From Halomarinibacterium sp041392125 (lineage in GTDB: Bacteria; Bacteroidota; Bacteroidia; Flavobacteriales; Flavobacteriaceae), in contig JAWKMR010000004.1 of NCBI GenBank assembly GCA_041392125.1, positions 62,001-126,000 of the forward strand: DNA of 64,000 bases, read 5' to 3'. The notes under the pieces were generated by a model. That model worked only from the letters and a program-made list of their open reading frames with translations, made no database searches and was not told where the DNA came from. Positions 43,312-51,827 of the stretch are shown here, in pieces (the stretch's first letter is position 1; each line of letters opens with the position of its first letter). The position numbers were made by a program, and so were the translations under genes.

Positions 43312-43314
43312 TTG
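43307..43314 (+). promoter_or_regulatory. Candidate pyrE -7 box (TACATTTG)
   Basis: TACATTTG matches TAnnTTTG and ends 4 bases before the pyrE ATG at 43319, implying a leaderless transcript. It overlaps the first codons of the divergent Nudix gene. Confidence 0.5.
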
Positions 43315-43318
43315 CAGT

Positions 43319-43957
43319 ATGATCTTAAAAAAAGAAACAGCTCAAAAAACAGCCGAATTACTTTTGCAAATTAATGCAATAAAATTGCAACCGCAAAACC
43401 CTTTTACATGGGCTTCGGGATGGAAATCGCCAATTTATTGCGATAATCGTTTAACCCTCTCATATCCAGCCATCAGAAATTATTTGCGAGAAAATCTTGC
43501 CAATCAAATTGAAGAACTCTATGGAAAACCCGATATGATTGCCGGAGTGGCTACAGGTGCCATTGGCATTGGAGCATTGGTAGCCGATTATCTTAACCTC
43601 CCTTTTTGTTATATTCGCCCAGAAGCCAAAGCTCATGGACGGCAAAATAAAATAGAAGGATATCTTCAGGAAAATCAGTCCGTAGTAGTAGTAGAAGATC
43701 TCATTAGTACTGGTAAAAGCAGTCTCATGGCTGTGGAAGCTTTACAAGAGGCCAATGCCCAAGTAAAGGGAATGGTTGCTATTTTTTCCTACGGATTTAC
43801 TGCTGCTGAAGAAAATTTTGCAAATGCAAATATCGCTTTACATACACTTAGTAACTACGAAAACTTACTTGAAAAAGCTGAAAAATCAAATTATATAACA
43901 CCCCAAGAAGCAGAAGTATTAAAGCTCTGGAGAAAAAATCCTGCTGACTGGAAATAG
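43319..43957 (+). CDS. pyrE: Orotate phosphoribosyltransferase
   Basis: 212 residues from the ATG at 43319; the frame is open to 43250 but that extension is antisense to the Nudix start and not homologous. PRPP-binding motif VVVVEDLISTGKSS, and the substrate loop region FTWASGWKSPIYCDNR and RPEAKAHGRQNKIEG. It converts orotate to OMP, the step before PyrF. The SRPBCC gene follows on the same strand. Confidence 0.96.
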   Translation: MILKKETAQKTAELLLQINAIKLQPQNPFTWASGWKSPIYCDNRLTLSYPAIRNYLRENLANQIEELYGKPDMIAGVATGAIGIGALVADYLNLPFCYIRPEAKAHGRQNKIEGYLQENQSVVVVEDLISTGKSSLMAVEALQEANAQVKGMVAIFSYGFTAAEENFANANIALHTLSNYENLLEKAEKSNYITPQEAEVLKLWRKNPADWK

Positions 43958-44001
43958 GCACAAGATTTGTAATACCTCTCCTAAAATATCATATAATTAC
44001 T

Positions 44002-44394
44002 ATGGAAATAAAAAGTAAAAAGGTAACCGTACATAAAACTGCAGAAGAATTATTCAATTTTTTGAAAGATGTAAAAAACTTTGAAAAACTTATGCCCGAC
44101 AACATTAGTAAGTTTGAAGTTATTAGGGATGATGCCTTTGTTTTTGCTTTAAAAGGAATGCCTGAGATAGCTTTGGAAATTAAAGACGCACAACCTTCAA
44201 CCAAACTTACTTTGGGTGCTATAAGTGATAAAATTCCGTTTACTCTGGAGGGAAATATTGAGGAAGTTTCTGAAAGCAACTCATCCATCGACCTACTTTT
44301 TAGTGGTGATTTTAACCCCATGATGGCTATGATGATTAAAAGCCCTATTACCAAGTTTTTGGAAACATTAACTTCAAAAATGGAGACCCTTTAA
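44002..44394 (+). CDS. SRPBCC family protein
   Basis: 130 residues of the START/polyketide-cyclase-like fold: VTVHKTAEELFNFLKDVKNF at the N-terminus, the cavity strands, and a long C-terminal helix (PITKFLETLTSKMETL). A single-domain lipid or small-molecule-binding protein. It is commonly found right after pyrE in flavobacteria. Its stop shares TTAA with birA. Ligand unknown. Confidence 0.85.
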   Translation: MEIKSKKVTVHKTAEELFNFLKDVKNFEKLMPDNISKFEVIRDDAFVFALKGMPEIALEIKDAQPSTKLTLGAISDKIPFTLEGNIEEVSESNSSIDLLFSGDFNPMMAMMIKSPITKFLETLTSKMETL

Positions 44395-45122
44395 TACAAC
44401 ATTTTAATTTCTTTTAATCGATATTCCTTTACAGTATTATCTTGCAGTTTCACCAATAACAATCCATTGTTCGATACCCCTACTATAATACCCTGGAACA
44501 TCTTTCGTTCAATATCTTCAAACGCGCAAACAACGCCAATTTTATACAAATAAGATTCGTATTGCTTCTTGTAAGCTTCAGGGTTTGAAACTTTTACTTG
44601 ATGCAATTCAGAAAGTACCGCCTGAAGTACTTTTTCAAAAACTTCATCCAATGAGAAATGTACTCCTGTAGTAAGCAATAGGGAGCTTGCTTGTGGAAAT
44701 TCCGGAAAACTTGTATTATTTACATTAATGCCAATACCAATAATACTATGCTCGATATACCCTTTCTGAAATTGATTTTCTACCAAAATACCACATACCT
44801 TTTTTCCATCTGCCAATATGTCGTTAGGCCATTTTATAGACACTTTTGGAATTCCAAGCAAATCCAACCCTTTTTTCACCCCTAAACTTACCGCAAAATT
44901 GACCCAAAATTGATTTGAAATAGGCAACCCATCTGTTTGCTTAAATATGCTGAAAGCCAGGCTTTTACCAATATCAAAATGCCAAGAAGCACCCATTTGT
45001 CCTTTGCCCTGAGTTTGATGCAATGTCTGCACTACGGTTTCATCCTCCAACGGGATGGTTTTGGCTTGCTTCTTTAAATAATCGTTGGTAGAGCCAATGG
45101 CACTGATTTTGATAATTTTCAA
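44391..45122 (-). CDS. birA: Biotin-[acetyl-CoA-carboxylase] ligase
   Basis: 243 residues: a catalytic biotin protein ligase domain with GKGQMGASWHF (the GRGRxGR-like biotinyl-AMP loop), SIKWPNDI and GIGINVN, and a small C-terminal domain. There is no N-terminal HTH, so it is an enzyme only, not a biotin repressor. It attaches biotin to the carboxylase carrier protein. Divergent from rsfS. Confidence 0.95.
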   Translation of the reverse strand: MKIIKISAIGSTNDYLKKQAKTIPLEDETVVQTLHQTQGKGQMGASWHFDIGKSLAFSIFKQTDGLPISNQFWVNFAVSLGVKKGLDLLGIPKVSIKWPNDILADGKKVCGILVENQFQKGYIEHSIIGIGINVNNTSFPEFPQASSLLLTTGVHFSLDEVFEKVLQAVLSELHQVKVSNPEAYKKQYESYLYKIGVVCAFEDIERKMFQGIIVGVSNNGLLLVKLQDNTVKEYRLKEIKMLY

Positions 45123-45180
45123 TGGAATTAATATTGTGTTAATCTGAACAATTAAAACGTTTCAAGAAACAAAAAAGTAA

Positions 45181-45188
45181 TAACTTTG
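45181..45188 (+). promoter_or_regulatory. Candidate -7 box (TAACTTTG) for the rsfS-ftsH cluster
   Basis: TAACTTTG matches TAnnTTTG and ends 19 bases before the rsfS start. Confidence 0.5.
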
Positions 45189-45207
45189 CCCAAATAAAAA
45201 GTAATTA

Positions 45208-45579
45208 ATGCAAAAAAAAGAAGTAGGATCAGATTTACTAGTCACAGAAATAATTAGAGGAATTGAAGAGGTAAAAGGTCAAGATATTCAAATCTTGGAT
45301 CTTAGAGAGATAGAAAATACCGTTTGCGACTACTTCATTATTTGTAATGGTACTTCAAATACACAAGTTAACGCTATTGTTAATTCCGTACAAAAACTTG
45401 TTAGCAAAGCCCTAAAAGAAAAGCCCTGGCACGTAGAAGGTAGTGAAAACGCAGAATGGGTGCTTATGGACTATGTCCACGTGGTAGTTCATGTGTTCCA
45501 AAAACACATTCGTGAATTTTATGACATAGAGGGTCTTTGGGGAGATGCTAAAACAGTACTCATTAAAACTACTTACTAA
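45208..45579 (+). CDS. rsfS: Ribosomal silencing factor RsfS
   Basis: 123 residues, typical. Diagnostic are DLREIENTVCDYFIICNGTS, the WHVEGSENAEWVLMDYVHVV core and REFYDIEGLWGDA. RsfS binds L14 and blocks subunit joining when nutrients are limited. ftsH begins 9 bases after its stop. Confidence 0.96.
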   Translation: MQKKEVGSDLLVTEIIRGIEEVKGQDIQILDLREIENTVCDYFIICNGTSNTQVNAIVNSVQKLVSKALKEKPWHVEGSENAEWVLMDYVHVVVHVFQKHIREFYDIEGLWGDAKTVLIKTTY

Positions 45580-45588
45580 TTAAAGCCC

Positions 45589-47595
45589 ATGGCAAAAGAC
45601 AATAACAAACCTGAAATACGGAAACCGAAGTTTAATAATTTTTGGATTTATATTCCTATTATTTTAATTTTTATAGGGCTTCAAATTTTTGGAGGTAGCA
45701 CTCTTTCAGCTCCTGAAAAAACGACACAAGTAGATTTTCAGAAAATGCTTCGTGCTGGAGATGTAGAGAAAATTGAAATTATTAATAAGAAAGTGGCAAA
45801 AGTATATCTTACCGAAGCCGCTTTTCAAAATGAAGAACATACCAGTAAATTTAAAGGTAAGCTTTTAAAACCAACGCCTAAGGACCCCGCTTATCAATTT
45901 GAATTTGGAGATCTTCAAAATTTCGAAAATAGCACCAATCAAATTATAAAAGACAATGGGCTATCTACCAAAATAGGCTGGACTACCGAGTCTAACATTT
46001 GGGCAGAGTTTCTGCCTTCTATTTTGTTTTTTGCGGTAATTATTGGTGTTTGGATTTATATTATGCGAAGAATGTCATCAGGTGCCGGCGGTGGTGCCGG
46101 TGGACAAATTTTCAATATAGGAAAATCCCGAGCCAAACTTTTTGATGAAAAAACCGATGTAAAAACAACCTTTAAGGATGTTGCCGGACTGGAAGGTGCT
46201 AAAGAAGAAGTGCAAGAAATTGTAGATTTTTTAAAAAACCCAGAAAAATATACCTCATTAGGGGGTAAAATTCCCAAAGGAGCCTTATTAGTGGGGCCTC
46301 CCGGAACAGGAAAAACGCTTTTGGCCAAAGCAGTAGCTGGAGAAGCAAAAGTCCCTTTCTTTTCACTTTCGGGTTCAGATTTTGTGGAAATGTTTGTTGG
46401 GGTTGGAGCTTCAAGAGTAAGAGATTTATTTAAGCAAGCAAAAGAAAAATCACCGGCTATTATTTTTATTGATGAGATTGATGCTATTGGGCGTGCCAGA
46501 GGGAAAAACAATTTTTCAGGCTCCAACGATGAACGGGAAAATACCTTAAACCAGCTTTTAACCGAAATGGACGGATTTGGCACCAATACCAATGTAATTG
46601 TATTGGCTGCGACCAACCGAGCCGATGTCTTGGATAAAGCATTAATGCGTGCCGGACGTTTTGATCGTCAAATTTACGTGGATCTTCCGGACGTTCGTGA
46701 ACGAAACGAAATATTTGAAGTACACCTTCGTCCTATTAAAAAAGACAATACGGTGGATATGGATTTCTTGGCAAAGCAAACACCGGGATTTTCGGGTGCA
46801 GATATTGCTAATGTATGTAATGAAGCGGCATTAATTGCAGCAAGAAAGGGCAAAAAAGCAGTAGGAAGACAAGATTTTCTGGATGCGGTTGACAGAATTG
46901 TAGGGGGATTGGAAAAGAAAAATAAAATTATAACACCAAGTGAAAAGAAGGCCATAGCGTTTCATGAAGCAGGCCATGCTACGGTAAGCTGGATGCTGGA
47001 ACATGCAGCCCCTTTGGTAAAAGTTACCATTGTTCCCAGAGGTCAATCCTTAGGTGCCGCTTGGTATTTACCCGAAGAACGACTTATTGTTAGGCCCGAG
47101 CAAATGTTAGACGAAATGTGTGCAACTATGGGAGGCCGTGCAGCAGAAAAAGTAATATTTAATAAAATATCTACCGGAGCGTTAAGTGATCTTGAAAAAG
47201 TAACCAAACAAGCACGTGCTATGGTGACAATATATGGTTTGAACGATAAAATAGGAAACCTAACGTATTACGATTCTAGTGGACAAACCGATTATAATTT
47301 CAGTAAACCTTATAGCGAAAAAACTGCCGAATTGATTGACAAGGAAATCTCTGAAATGATTGAAAATCAGTACCAAAGAGCTATAAAAATTCTTGAAGAA
47401 AACAAAGATAAACTTACCGAGCTTGCCAATGAACTTTTAGAAAAAGAAGTTATTTTTAAAGAAAGTTTAGAACGTATTTTTGGTGAAAGGCCTTTTATAA
47501 AAGAAGAACCTATCAAAGAACTTCCTAAAAATATAGAAATAGAAGAAGAAAGCTCTAAAGATGAAATAGCTGAAGAAACAAATTCTAATAGTTAG
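45589..47595 (+). CDS. ftsH: ATP-dependent zinc metalloprotease FtsH
   Basis: 668 residues. Two membrane helices (about 17-36 and 141-159) flank a periplasmic domain. AAA module: Walker A GPPGTGKT (236-243), Walker B IIFIDEIDAIG, second region of homology RAGRFDRQI. Protease site HEAGH (459-463). The C-terminal tail is strongly acidic (EIEEESSKDEIAEETNS). A membrane hexamer that degrades damaged membrane proteins and regulators. Centre of the conserved rsfS-ftsH-LUD-cdsA-psd block. Confidence 0.98.
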   Translation: MAKDNNKPEIRKPKFNNFWIYIPIILIFIGLQIFGGSTLSAPEKTTQVDFQKMLRAGDVEKIEIINKKVAKVYLTEAAFQNEEHTSKFKGKLLKPTPKDPAYQFEFGDLQNFENSTNQIIKDNGLSTKIGWTTESNIWAEFLPSILFFAVIIGVWIYIMRRMSSGAGGGAGGQIFNIGKSRAKLFDEKTDVKTTFKDVAGLEGAKEEVQEIVDFLKNPEKYTSLGGKIPKGALLVGPPGTGKTLLAKAVAGEAKVPFFSLSGSDFVEMFVGVGASRVRDLFKQAKEKSPAIIFIDEIDAIGRARGKNNFSGSNDERENTLNQLLTEMDGFGTNTNVIVLAATNRADVLDKALMRAGRFDRQIYVDLPDVRERNEIFEVHLRPIKKDNTVDMDFLAKQTPGFSGADIANVCNEAALIAARKGKKAVGRQDFLDAVDRIVGGLEKKNKIITPSEKKAIAFHEAGHATVSWMLEHAAPLVKVTIVPRGQSLGAAWYLPEERLIVRPEQMLDEMCATMGGRAAEKVIFNKISTGALSDLEKVTKQARAMVTIYGLNDKIGNLTYYDSSGQTDYNFSKPYSEKTAELIDKEISEMIENQYQRAIKILEENKDKLTELANELLEKEVIFKESLERIFGERPFIKEEPIKELPKNIEIEEESSKDEIAEETNSNS

Positions 47596-47654
47596 TTCAT
47601 TTAATTTAAAAAATTGCTCCTCAAATTATTTCTTCAAGTTCATTGAAGATTTAG

Positions 47655-47662
47655 TATATTTG
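47655..47662 (+). promoter_or_regulatory. Candidate -7 box (TATATTTG)
   Basis: TATATTTG matches TAnnTTTG 35 bases upstream of the LUD gene, so the LUD-cdsA-psd-ACBP genes may have a promoter separate from ftsH. Confidence 0.45.
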
Positions 47663-47697
47663 AGGTTTAGCCTATTAACTCCTCAAAGCTAATCTGA

Positions 47698-48300
47698 ATG
47701 AGTCTATTTAAAAGACTTTTAAAAAACAAAACCAAGTCAGAAGCTACTAAAAATGATTCTGACCATAGTAAATATTATCCGGAAGCAAAACTCCCTATAG
47801 ACGAGAAGTTCACCTATAACTTCAATAAAAATGGTGGTAAATTTCTATATTGTGAAAATTGGGAAGAGGTAAATGATGCTTTCGATAATATTCTTTTGGA
47901 AAACGATTGGTACGAAAAAGACGTTTTTTGTTTCGATGAACAGCTTATTTCTAAATTTAATGGCTATAATTTAAATTTTGGTACTAAAACAAAAGCCACC
48001 TTTTTTCTTTCGCGATGCGAATCCTTAGTAGCTAATAATGGCGCTATTTTATTATGCTCTAACCAAATCAAGGAGAAAAAACTCCAGGAGCTTCCTTTTA
48101 ATGGTGTTATTTTTGCTACTACAAGCCAGCTAGTCGAAAACATAAGTGAAGGTCTTCGAATCATTAAAAATAAAAGCAAAAGCCAAATTCCAACCAACAT
48201 AACAACCATTCAAGATTTTGAATGTGACAAGGAAAAAGATTTTATGAGCTATGGAAGTAGTACGAAAAACTTATATTTGCTACTACTAGAAGACCTATAA
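47698..48300 (+). CDS. LUD domain-containing protein
   Basis: 200 residues of the LutC/YkgG (LUD) type. The C-terminal half holds ESLVANNGAILLCSNQIKEK and LRIIKNKSKSQIPTNI; an N-terminal extension is Lys/Ser-rich. In lactate utilisation LutC works with LutA and LutB, which are absent here. This standalone form lies between ftsH and cdsA in flavobacteria and its role is unknown. Confidence 0.8.
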   Translation: MSLFKRLLKNKTKSEATKNDSDHSKYYPEAKLPIDEKFTYNFNKNGGKFLYCENWEEVNDAFDNILLENDWYEKDVFCFDEQLISKFNGYNLNFGTKTKATFFLSRCESLVANNGAILLCSNQIKEKKLQELPFNGVIFATTSQLVENISEGLRIIKNKSKSQIPTNITTIQDFECDKEKDFMSYGSSTKNLYLLLLEDL

Positions 48301-48308
48301 ACCAATCC

Positions 48309-49112
48309 ATGAAAGAACTTATCGTTCGGGGCATCTCGGGAGCTTTATACATTACGATTATTGTATTTGCTATGTTTGCCTCAAGAGAATGGTTTTTAGT
48401 CTTATTTTTCTTGCTAGGGATATTAACCCTACATGAGTTTCAAAAGCTAATTCATTTAAAAAGTTATCTTTCGTATTTAATTTTTGCCGGTTTATTCTAC
48501 TTTTTTGGGTATCAAGCAATTGATTTAAACCCCATTTATTTATATGCTATTTTAGCAATTTTTGTAAATCTTTTTTTACTGAAAGACTTATTGGTTACCA
48601 GTAAAATACCGATGTTTGAAAAGAAAAAATACATTACCCTTATTTTTTATCTCATCGCAGGTTTTGTTTTTTTAGCATTAATACCCTTTCGAAATGGCCT
48701 ATTTTCACCCGAAATTATTGTAGGTATATTTATTCTGATTTGGGTTAATGATAGTTTTGCATACCTTATTGGTAAAAACTTTGGAAAGCATAAACTTTTA
48801 GAGCGTATTTCTCCAAAAAAAACAAAGGAAGGTTTTTTGGGAGGGTTTATTGCTACTCTCATCGCTGGTTTTTTTATTTTTAAGTATGAGAAAAATTTAG
48901 GGATGCCCATCTGGATTTCTCTAGGAATTATGGTTTCTATTTTAGGAACTTTTGGAGATTTAATTCAATCTAAATTTAAAAGGCAAGCGGGCGTAAAAGA
49001 CAGTGGTACATTAATGCCCGGACACGGTGGGATGTATGATAGATTGGATAGTGTAGTATATGTTAGTCCATTTATTTATTCATTTTTAGAAATTGTTGAC
49101 TATGTTTCATAA
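48309..49112 (+). CDS. cdsA: Phosphatidate cytidylyltransferase
   Basis: 267 residues with about eight membrane helices and the CDP-diglyceride synthetase signature near the C-terminus: KFKRQAGVKDSGTLMPGHGG followed by MYDRLDS. It makes CDP-diacylglycerol, the precursor of phosphatidylserine and other phospholipids; the psd-like gene that overlaps its end acts later in the same pathway. Confidence 0.96.
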   Translation: MKELIVRGISGALYITIIVFAMFASREWFLVLFFLLGILTLHEFQKLIHLKSYLSYLIFAGLFYFFGYQAIDLNPIYLYAILAIFVNLFLLKDLLVTSKIPMFEKKKYITLIFYLIAGFVFLALIPFRNGLFSPEIIVGIFILIWVNDSFAYLIGKNFGKHKLLERISPKKTKEGFLGGFIATLIAGFFIFKYEKNLGMPIWISLGIMVSILGTFGDLIQSKFKRQAGVKDSGTLMPGHGGMYDRLDSVVYVSPFIYSFLEIVDYVS

Positions 49113-49761
49113 AGAAGGTCATAAAATAATCCTGTTCACTTTTATTTTAGTGGCAGCCGTTTGTGTTTTAGCGAAAAGGTTTGTGAGTACAGACTGGATT
49201 CAATACCTCATATTTGGTGTAACGATTGTTTTTTTAGTTCTTATTCTTCAATTTTTCAGAAATCCAAAAAGACCTATTCAGTTAAATGAAAATCAGGTGC
49301 TATCGCCCGTTGATGGCAAAGTAGTCGTGATTGAAGAAGTTTTTGAAAAGGAATATTTCAATGAAAAAAGACTTCAAATTTCGGTATTTATGTCCCCTTT
49401 AAATGTTCATGTTACACGCTATCCTGTAGGAGGGAATGTGGTTTTCAGTAAATACCACCCCGGAAAATATTTGGTGGCTTGGCATCCAAAAGCCAGCGAA
49501 GAAAATGAACGTACTACTGTAGTTGTAAAAAATAGCATCTTCGGAGAGGTATTGCATAGGCAAATTGCAGGAGCGCTAGCCAAACGTATTGTAAATTATG
49601 CTGAAGAAGGACAAGCAGCTCCACAAGCCAGTGAAAGTGGCTTTATAAAATTTGGCTCTAGAGTCGATGTTTTTTTGCCTCTTTCCGCAAAAGTAGAGGT
49701 TTCATTAAATCAAAAAGTAACCGGAGGAATTTCAGTTTTAGCTTCCACCCATGACACCTGA
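49102..49761 (+). CDS. psd: Phosphatidylserine decarboxylase, short form
   Basis: 219 residues from the ATG at 49102, overlapping cdsA by 11 bases; a TTG at 49093 is possible but less likely. Two N-terminal membrane segments, then VLSPVDGKVVVIEEV, ISVFMSPLNVHVTRYP and the self-cleavage segment KFGSRVDVFLP, where the serine after Gly becomes the pyruvoyl group. It makes phosphatidylethanolamine. This short two-chain form is common in Bacteroidota. Confidence 0.93.
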   Translation: MFHKEGHKIILFTFILVAAVCVLAKRFVSTDWIQYLIFGVTIVFLVLILQFFRNPKRPIQLNENQVLSPVDGKVVVIEEVFEKEYFNEKRLQISVFMSPLNVHVTRYPVGGNVVFSKYHPGKYLVAWHPKASEENERTTVVVKNSIFGEVLHRQIAGALAKRIVNYAEEGQAAPQASESGFIKFGSRVDVFLPLSAKVEVSLNQKVTGGISVLASTHDT

Positions 49762-50017
49762 AGAAATTGAAACTTCATTTCGTAATGCCGTAAACAGCAT
49801 TAACAACCATCTGGATCCTTTTCCAGCCGATGTCCTTCTTAAATTGTATGCCTATTACAAACACGCTACCAACGACCAAAGCTTACCCGGTAGTAGCAAT
49901 CCTTTGATTAATGCTTTTAAAACCAATGCGTTATTTCAAGCGCAGGGGCTTACACAAGAAGAAGCCAAATTAAAATATATAGAAACTGTACATCAATATT
50001 TTTTGTACCGTAAATAA
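49751..50017 (+). CDS. Acyl-CoA-binding protein
   Basis: 88 residues, the normal ACBP size. The four-helix pattern includes FPADVLLKLYAYYKHATND and a C-terminal EAKLKYIETVHQYF. The usual KQ..G(D) helix-2 region is divergent. It overlaps psd by 11 bases, so it is co-translated with lipid synthesis genes and may buffer acyl-CoA for them. Confidence 0.88.
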   Translation: MTPEEIETSFRNAVNSINNHLDPFPADVLLKLYAYYKHATNDQSLPGSSNPLINAFKTNALFQAQGLTQEEAKLKYIETVHQYFLYRK

Positions 50018-50077
50018 ATCTGCCCACAGAATTTTAGTATTTTAGAACGGAACTCAAAAAAGGAGAACTTTTCTAAT

Positions 50078-50980
50078 ATGAATAAAAAATTTAGGGTAAA
50101 CAGTACCCAATTTGTAAAAAACATAATTCTTAAAAGGCACATCAAGGATATTGTCTTCATTACTCTTGGTGTATTTTGTGCCAGTGTTGGATTAAAGGGG
50201 TTTTTACTCCCCAATCATTTTTTGGATGGGGGTGCTATGGGGGTGTCGCTTTTACTTCAAGTACAAACGGAGTGGGATCTTTCCATTTTAATTGTTTTGG
50301 TGAATCTACCCTTTATTATATTAGGGAAAAGACAAGTTTCTTTAAGTTTTGCCATAAAAAGCACACTGGCGATTATAGCTCTCGCTGCTTTGGTTCATTT
50401 TATAGAATTACCAACCATTACACAAGACAAATTACTCATTGCTGTTTTTGGGGGATTTTTTCTGGGTGCGGGAATCGGGCTCTCTATTAGAGGTGGTTCA
50501 GTAATAGACGGTACCGAAGTTTTGGCCATTACCATAAGTAGGAAATCCAGCATGACCGTGGGCGACTTCATTGCTGTATTTAATATTATTCTTTTTGGAG
50601 TTGCGGCCTTAATTATTAGCATAGAAACGGCTATGTATTCTATGCTTACTTATCTGGCGGCTTCCAAAACCATCGATTTTATTCTAAACGGTATTGAAGA
50701 ATATATTGGTATTATGACGGTTTCTGATCAAGCAGAGGAAATTAAAGAAACCATCACTAATAAATTAGGAAGAGGCATCACTGTTTTTAGAAGTGATGGC
50801 GGCTTCGGAAAAAAAGGATTGGCACACCCCGATCGAAAAATCCTGTTTTGTGTAGTTACCCGATTGGAAGTCACCAAACTCATCCTCGAAATTGAAAAAA
50901 TAGACCCTACCGCTTTTGTCATTCAATATCCTATTCGTGATACTAAAGGAGGTATGATTAAGAAACGACCCTTACATTAA
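50078..50980 (+). CDS. YitT family membrane protein
   Basis: 300 residues: five to six membrane helices (VFITLGVFCASVGLKGFLLP at the start; GGFFLGAGIGLSIRGGSVIDG) followed by a C-terminal cytosolic DUF2179 domain (LGRGITVFRSDGGFGKKG, ILFCVVTRLE). The YitT/YpjC family is widespread with no settled function. It follows the ACBP gene by 60 bases. Confidence 0.9.
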   Translation: MNKKFRVNSTQFVKNIILKRHIKDIVFITLGVFCASVGLKGFLLPNHFLDGGAMGVSLLLQVQTEWDLSILIVLVNLPFIILGKRQVSLSFAIKSTLAIIALAALVHFIELPTITQDKLLIAVFGGFFLGAGIGLSIRGGSVIDGTEVLAITISRKSSMTVGDFIAVFNIILFGVAALIISIETAMYSMLTYLAASKTIDFILNGIEEYIGIMTVSDQAEEIKETITNKLGRGITVFRSDGGFGKKGLAHPDRKILFCVVTRLEVTKLILEIEKIDPTAFVIQYPIRDTKGGMIKKRPLH

Positions 50981-51023
50981 AATAGCTTCTTACAATATTT
51001 TGTTGAAAAAAATTAATTTTTTA

Positions 51024-51054
51024 TTGTTTATCAATAATTTTTTATTGATATTTG
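51024..51054 (+). promoter_or_regulatory. Promoter with embedded palindromic operator for DUF2975-HTH pair
   Basis: TTG (51024-51026), 20 bases, then GATATTTG (51047-51054), one mismatch from TAnnTTTG. A perfect palindrome TATCAATAA (51029-51037) and TTATTGATA (51042-51050) with a TTTT centre sits between the -33 and -7 elements, an ideal repressor position. Confidence 0.55.
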
Positions 51055-51080
51055 TAACGAATTAATTTTTTTTAAAAATC

Positions 51081-51617
51081 ATGTCAACAAACAGCAACTT
51101 CATTTTTAAAGCCTTGCATATTATTGCTTGGATTATTTTTATTGGTTTATGTATAGAAGCGGGAGGATTGATTATTAACTTTATTTTTAGTGTTTTTAAA
51201 CCGGAATATGTCGACAAATTATATCAAAAACTGAATTTAACTTCCATGTATCAAGAAAATAAATGGGTATTTTTTGGTTTATATAGTTTTGTTTTGGTCA
51301 TTTCCATTTTAAAGGCTCACTTATTTTATATAGTTATTACCCTTTTGCATAAATTAGATTTATCTAAACCTTTTAGCACCTTTGCCGCTAAAAAAATAAG
51401 CAGTATTGCTTATTACACATTTTCTATCGGAATTATAAGTCATATTGCTCGAGAAGTGACCAAAAATATGTCTCATCATGGACTTGAAACAGAAAAACTT
51501 CAAGAATTTTGGATAGATAGTCAAGCTTTTATACTAATGGCTGCTATTATTTATATTATTGCAACCATCTTTAAAAGAGGTATTGAGCTTCAAAATGAAA
51601 ACGAATTAACCATTTAA
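51081..51617 (+). CDS. DUF2975 domain-containing membrane protein
   Basis: 178 residues with four membrane helices (ALHIIAWIIFIGLCIEAGGL; YSFVLVISILKAHLFYIVIT) and the DUF2975 ending IFKRGIELQNENELTI. Members are almost always paired with a small YozG-like HTH regulator, as here (3-base gap). Function unknown; a membrane sensor or toxin-like partner has been considered. Confidence 0.88.
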   Translation: MSTNSNFIFKALHIIAWIIFIGLCIEAGGLIINFIFSVFKPEYVDKLYQKLNLTSMYQENKWVFFGLYSFVLVISILKAHLFYIVITLLHKLDLSKPFSTFAAKKISSIAYYTFSIGIISHIAREVTKNMSHHGLETEKLQEFWIDSQAFILMAAIIYIIATIFKRGIELQNENELTI

Positions 51618-51620
51618 CCT

Positions 51621-51824
51621 ATGCCTATAATTGTAAATTTAGACGTGATGATGGCAACGCGAAAAATGTCGTTAAACGAACTTTCTGAAAAAGTAGATAT
51701 TACCCTTTCAAACCTTTCCGTTTTAAAAACTGGAAAGGCAAAAGCTGTCCGATTTAGTACACTTGAAGCTATTTGTAAAGCATTAGATTGCCAACCCGGC
51801 GATATTCTAGCTTTTGAGGAGTGA
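51621..51824 (+). CDS. YozG-like HTH transcriptional regulator
   Basis: 67 residues forming a bare Cro/C1-type helix-turn-helix: MMATRKMSLNELSEKVDI, TLSNLSVLKTGKAKAVRFST, LEAICKALDCQPGDIL. It probably represses its own operon through the palindrome at 51029-51050. It ends 3 bases before the convergent valS stop. Confidence 0.93.
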   Translation: MPIIVNLDVMMATRKMSLNELSEKVDITLSNLSVLKTGKAKAVRFSTLEAICKALDCQPGDILAFEE

Positions 51825-51827
51825 GGG

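Noticed and set aside
43250..43318. Longer N-terminus for PyrE
   Set aside because: The extension lies antisense to the Nudix start and precedes the TACATTTG promoter box; homologues begin at the ATG at 43319.
46056..46616. Antisense frame of 186 codons inside ftsH
   Set aside because: It is a mirror of conserved AAA-domain codons; the sense gene is certain.
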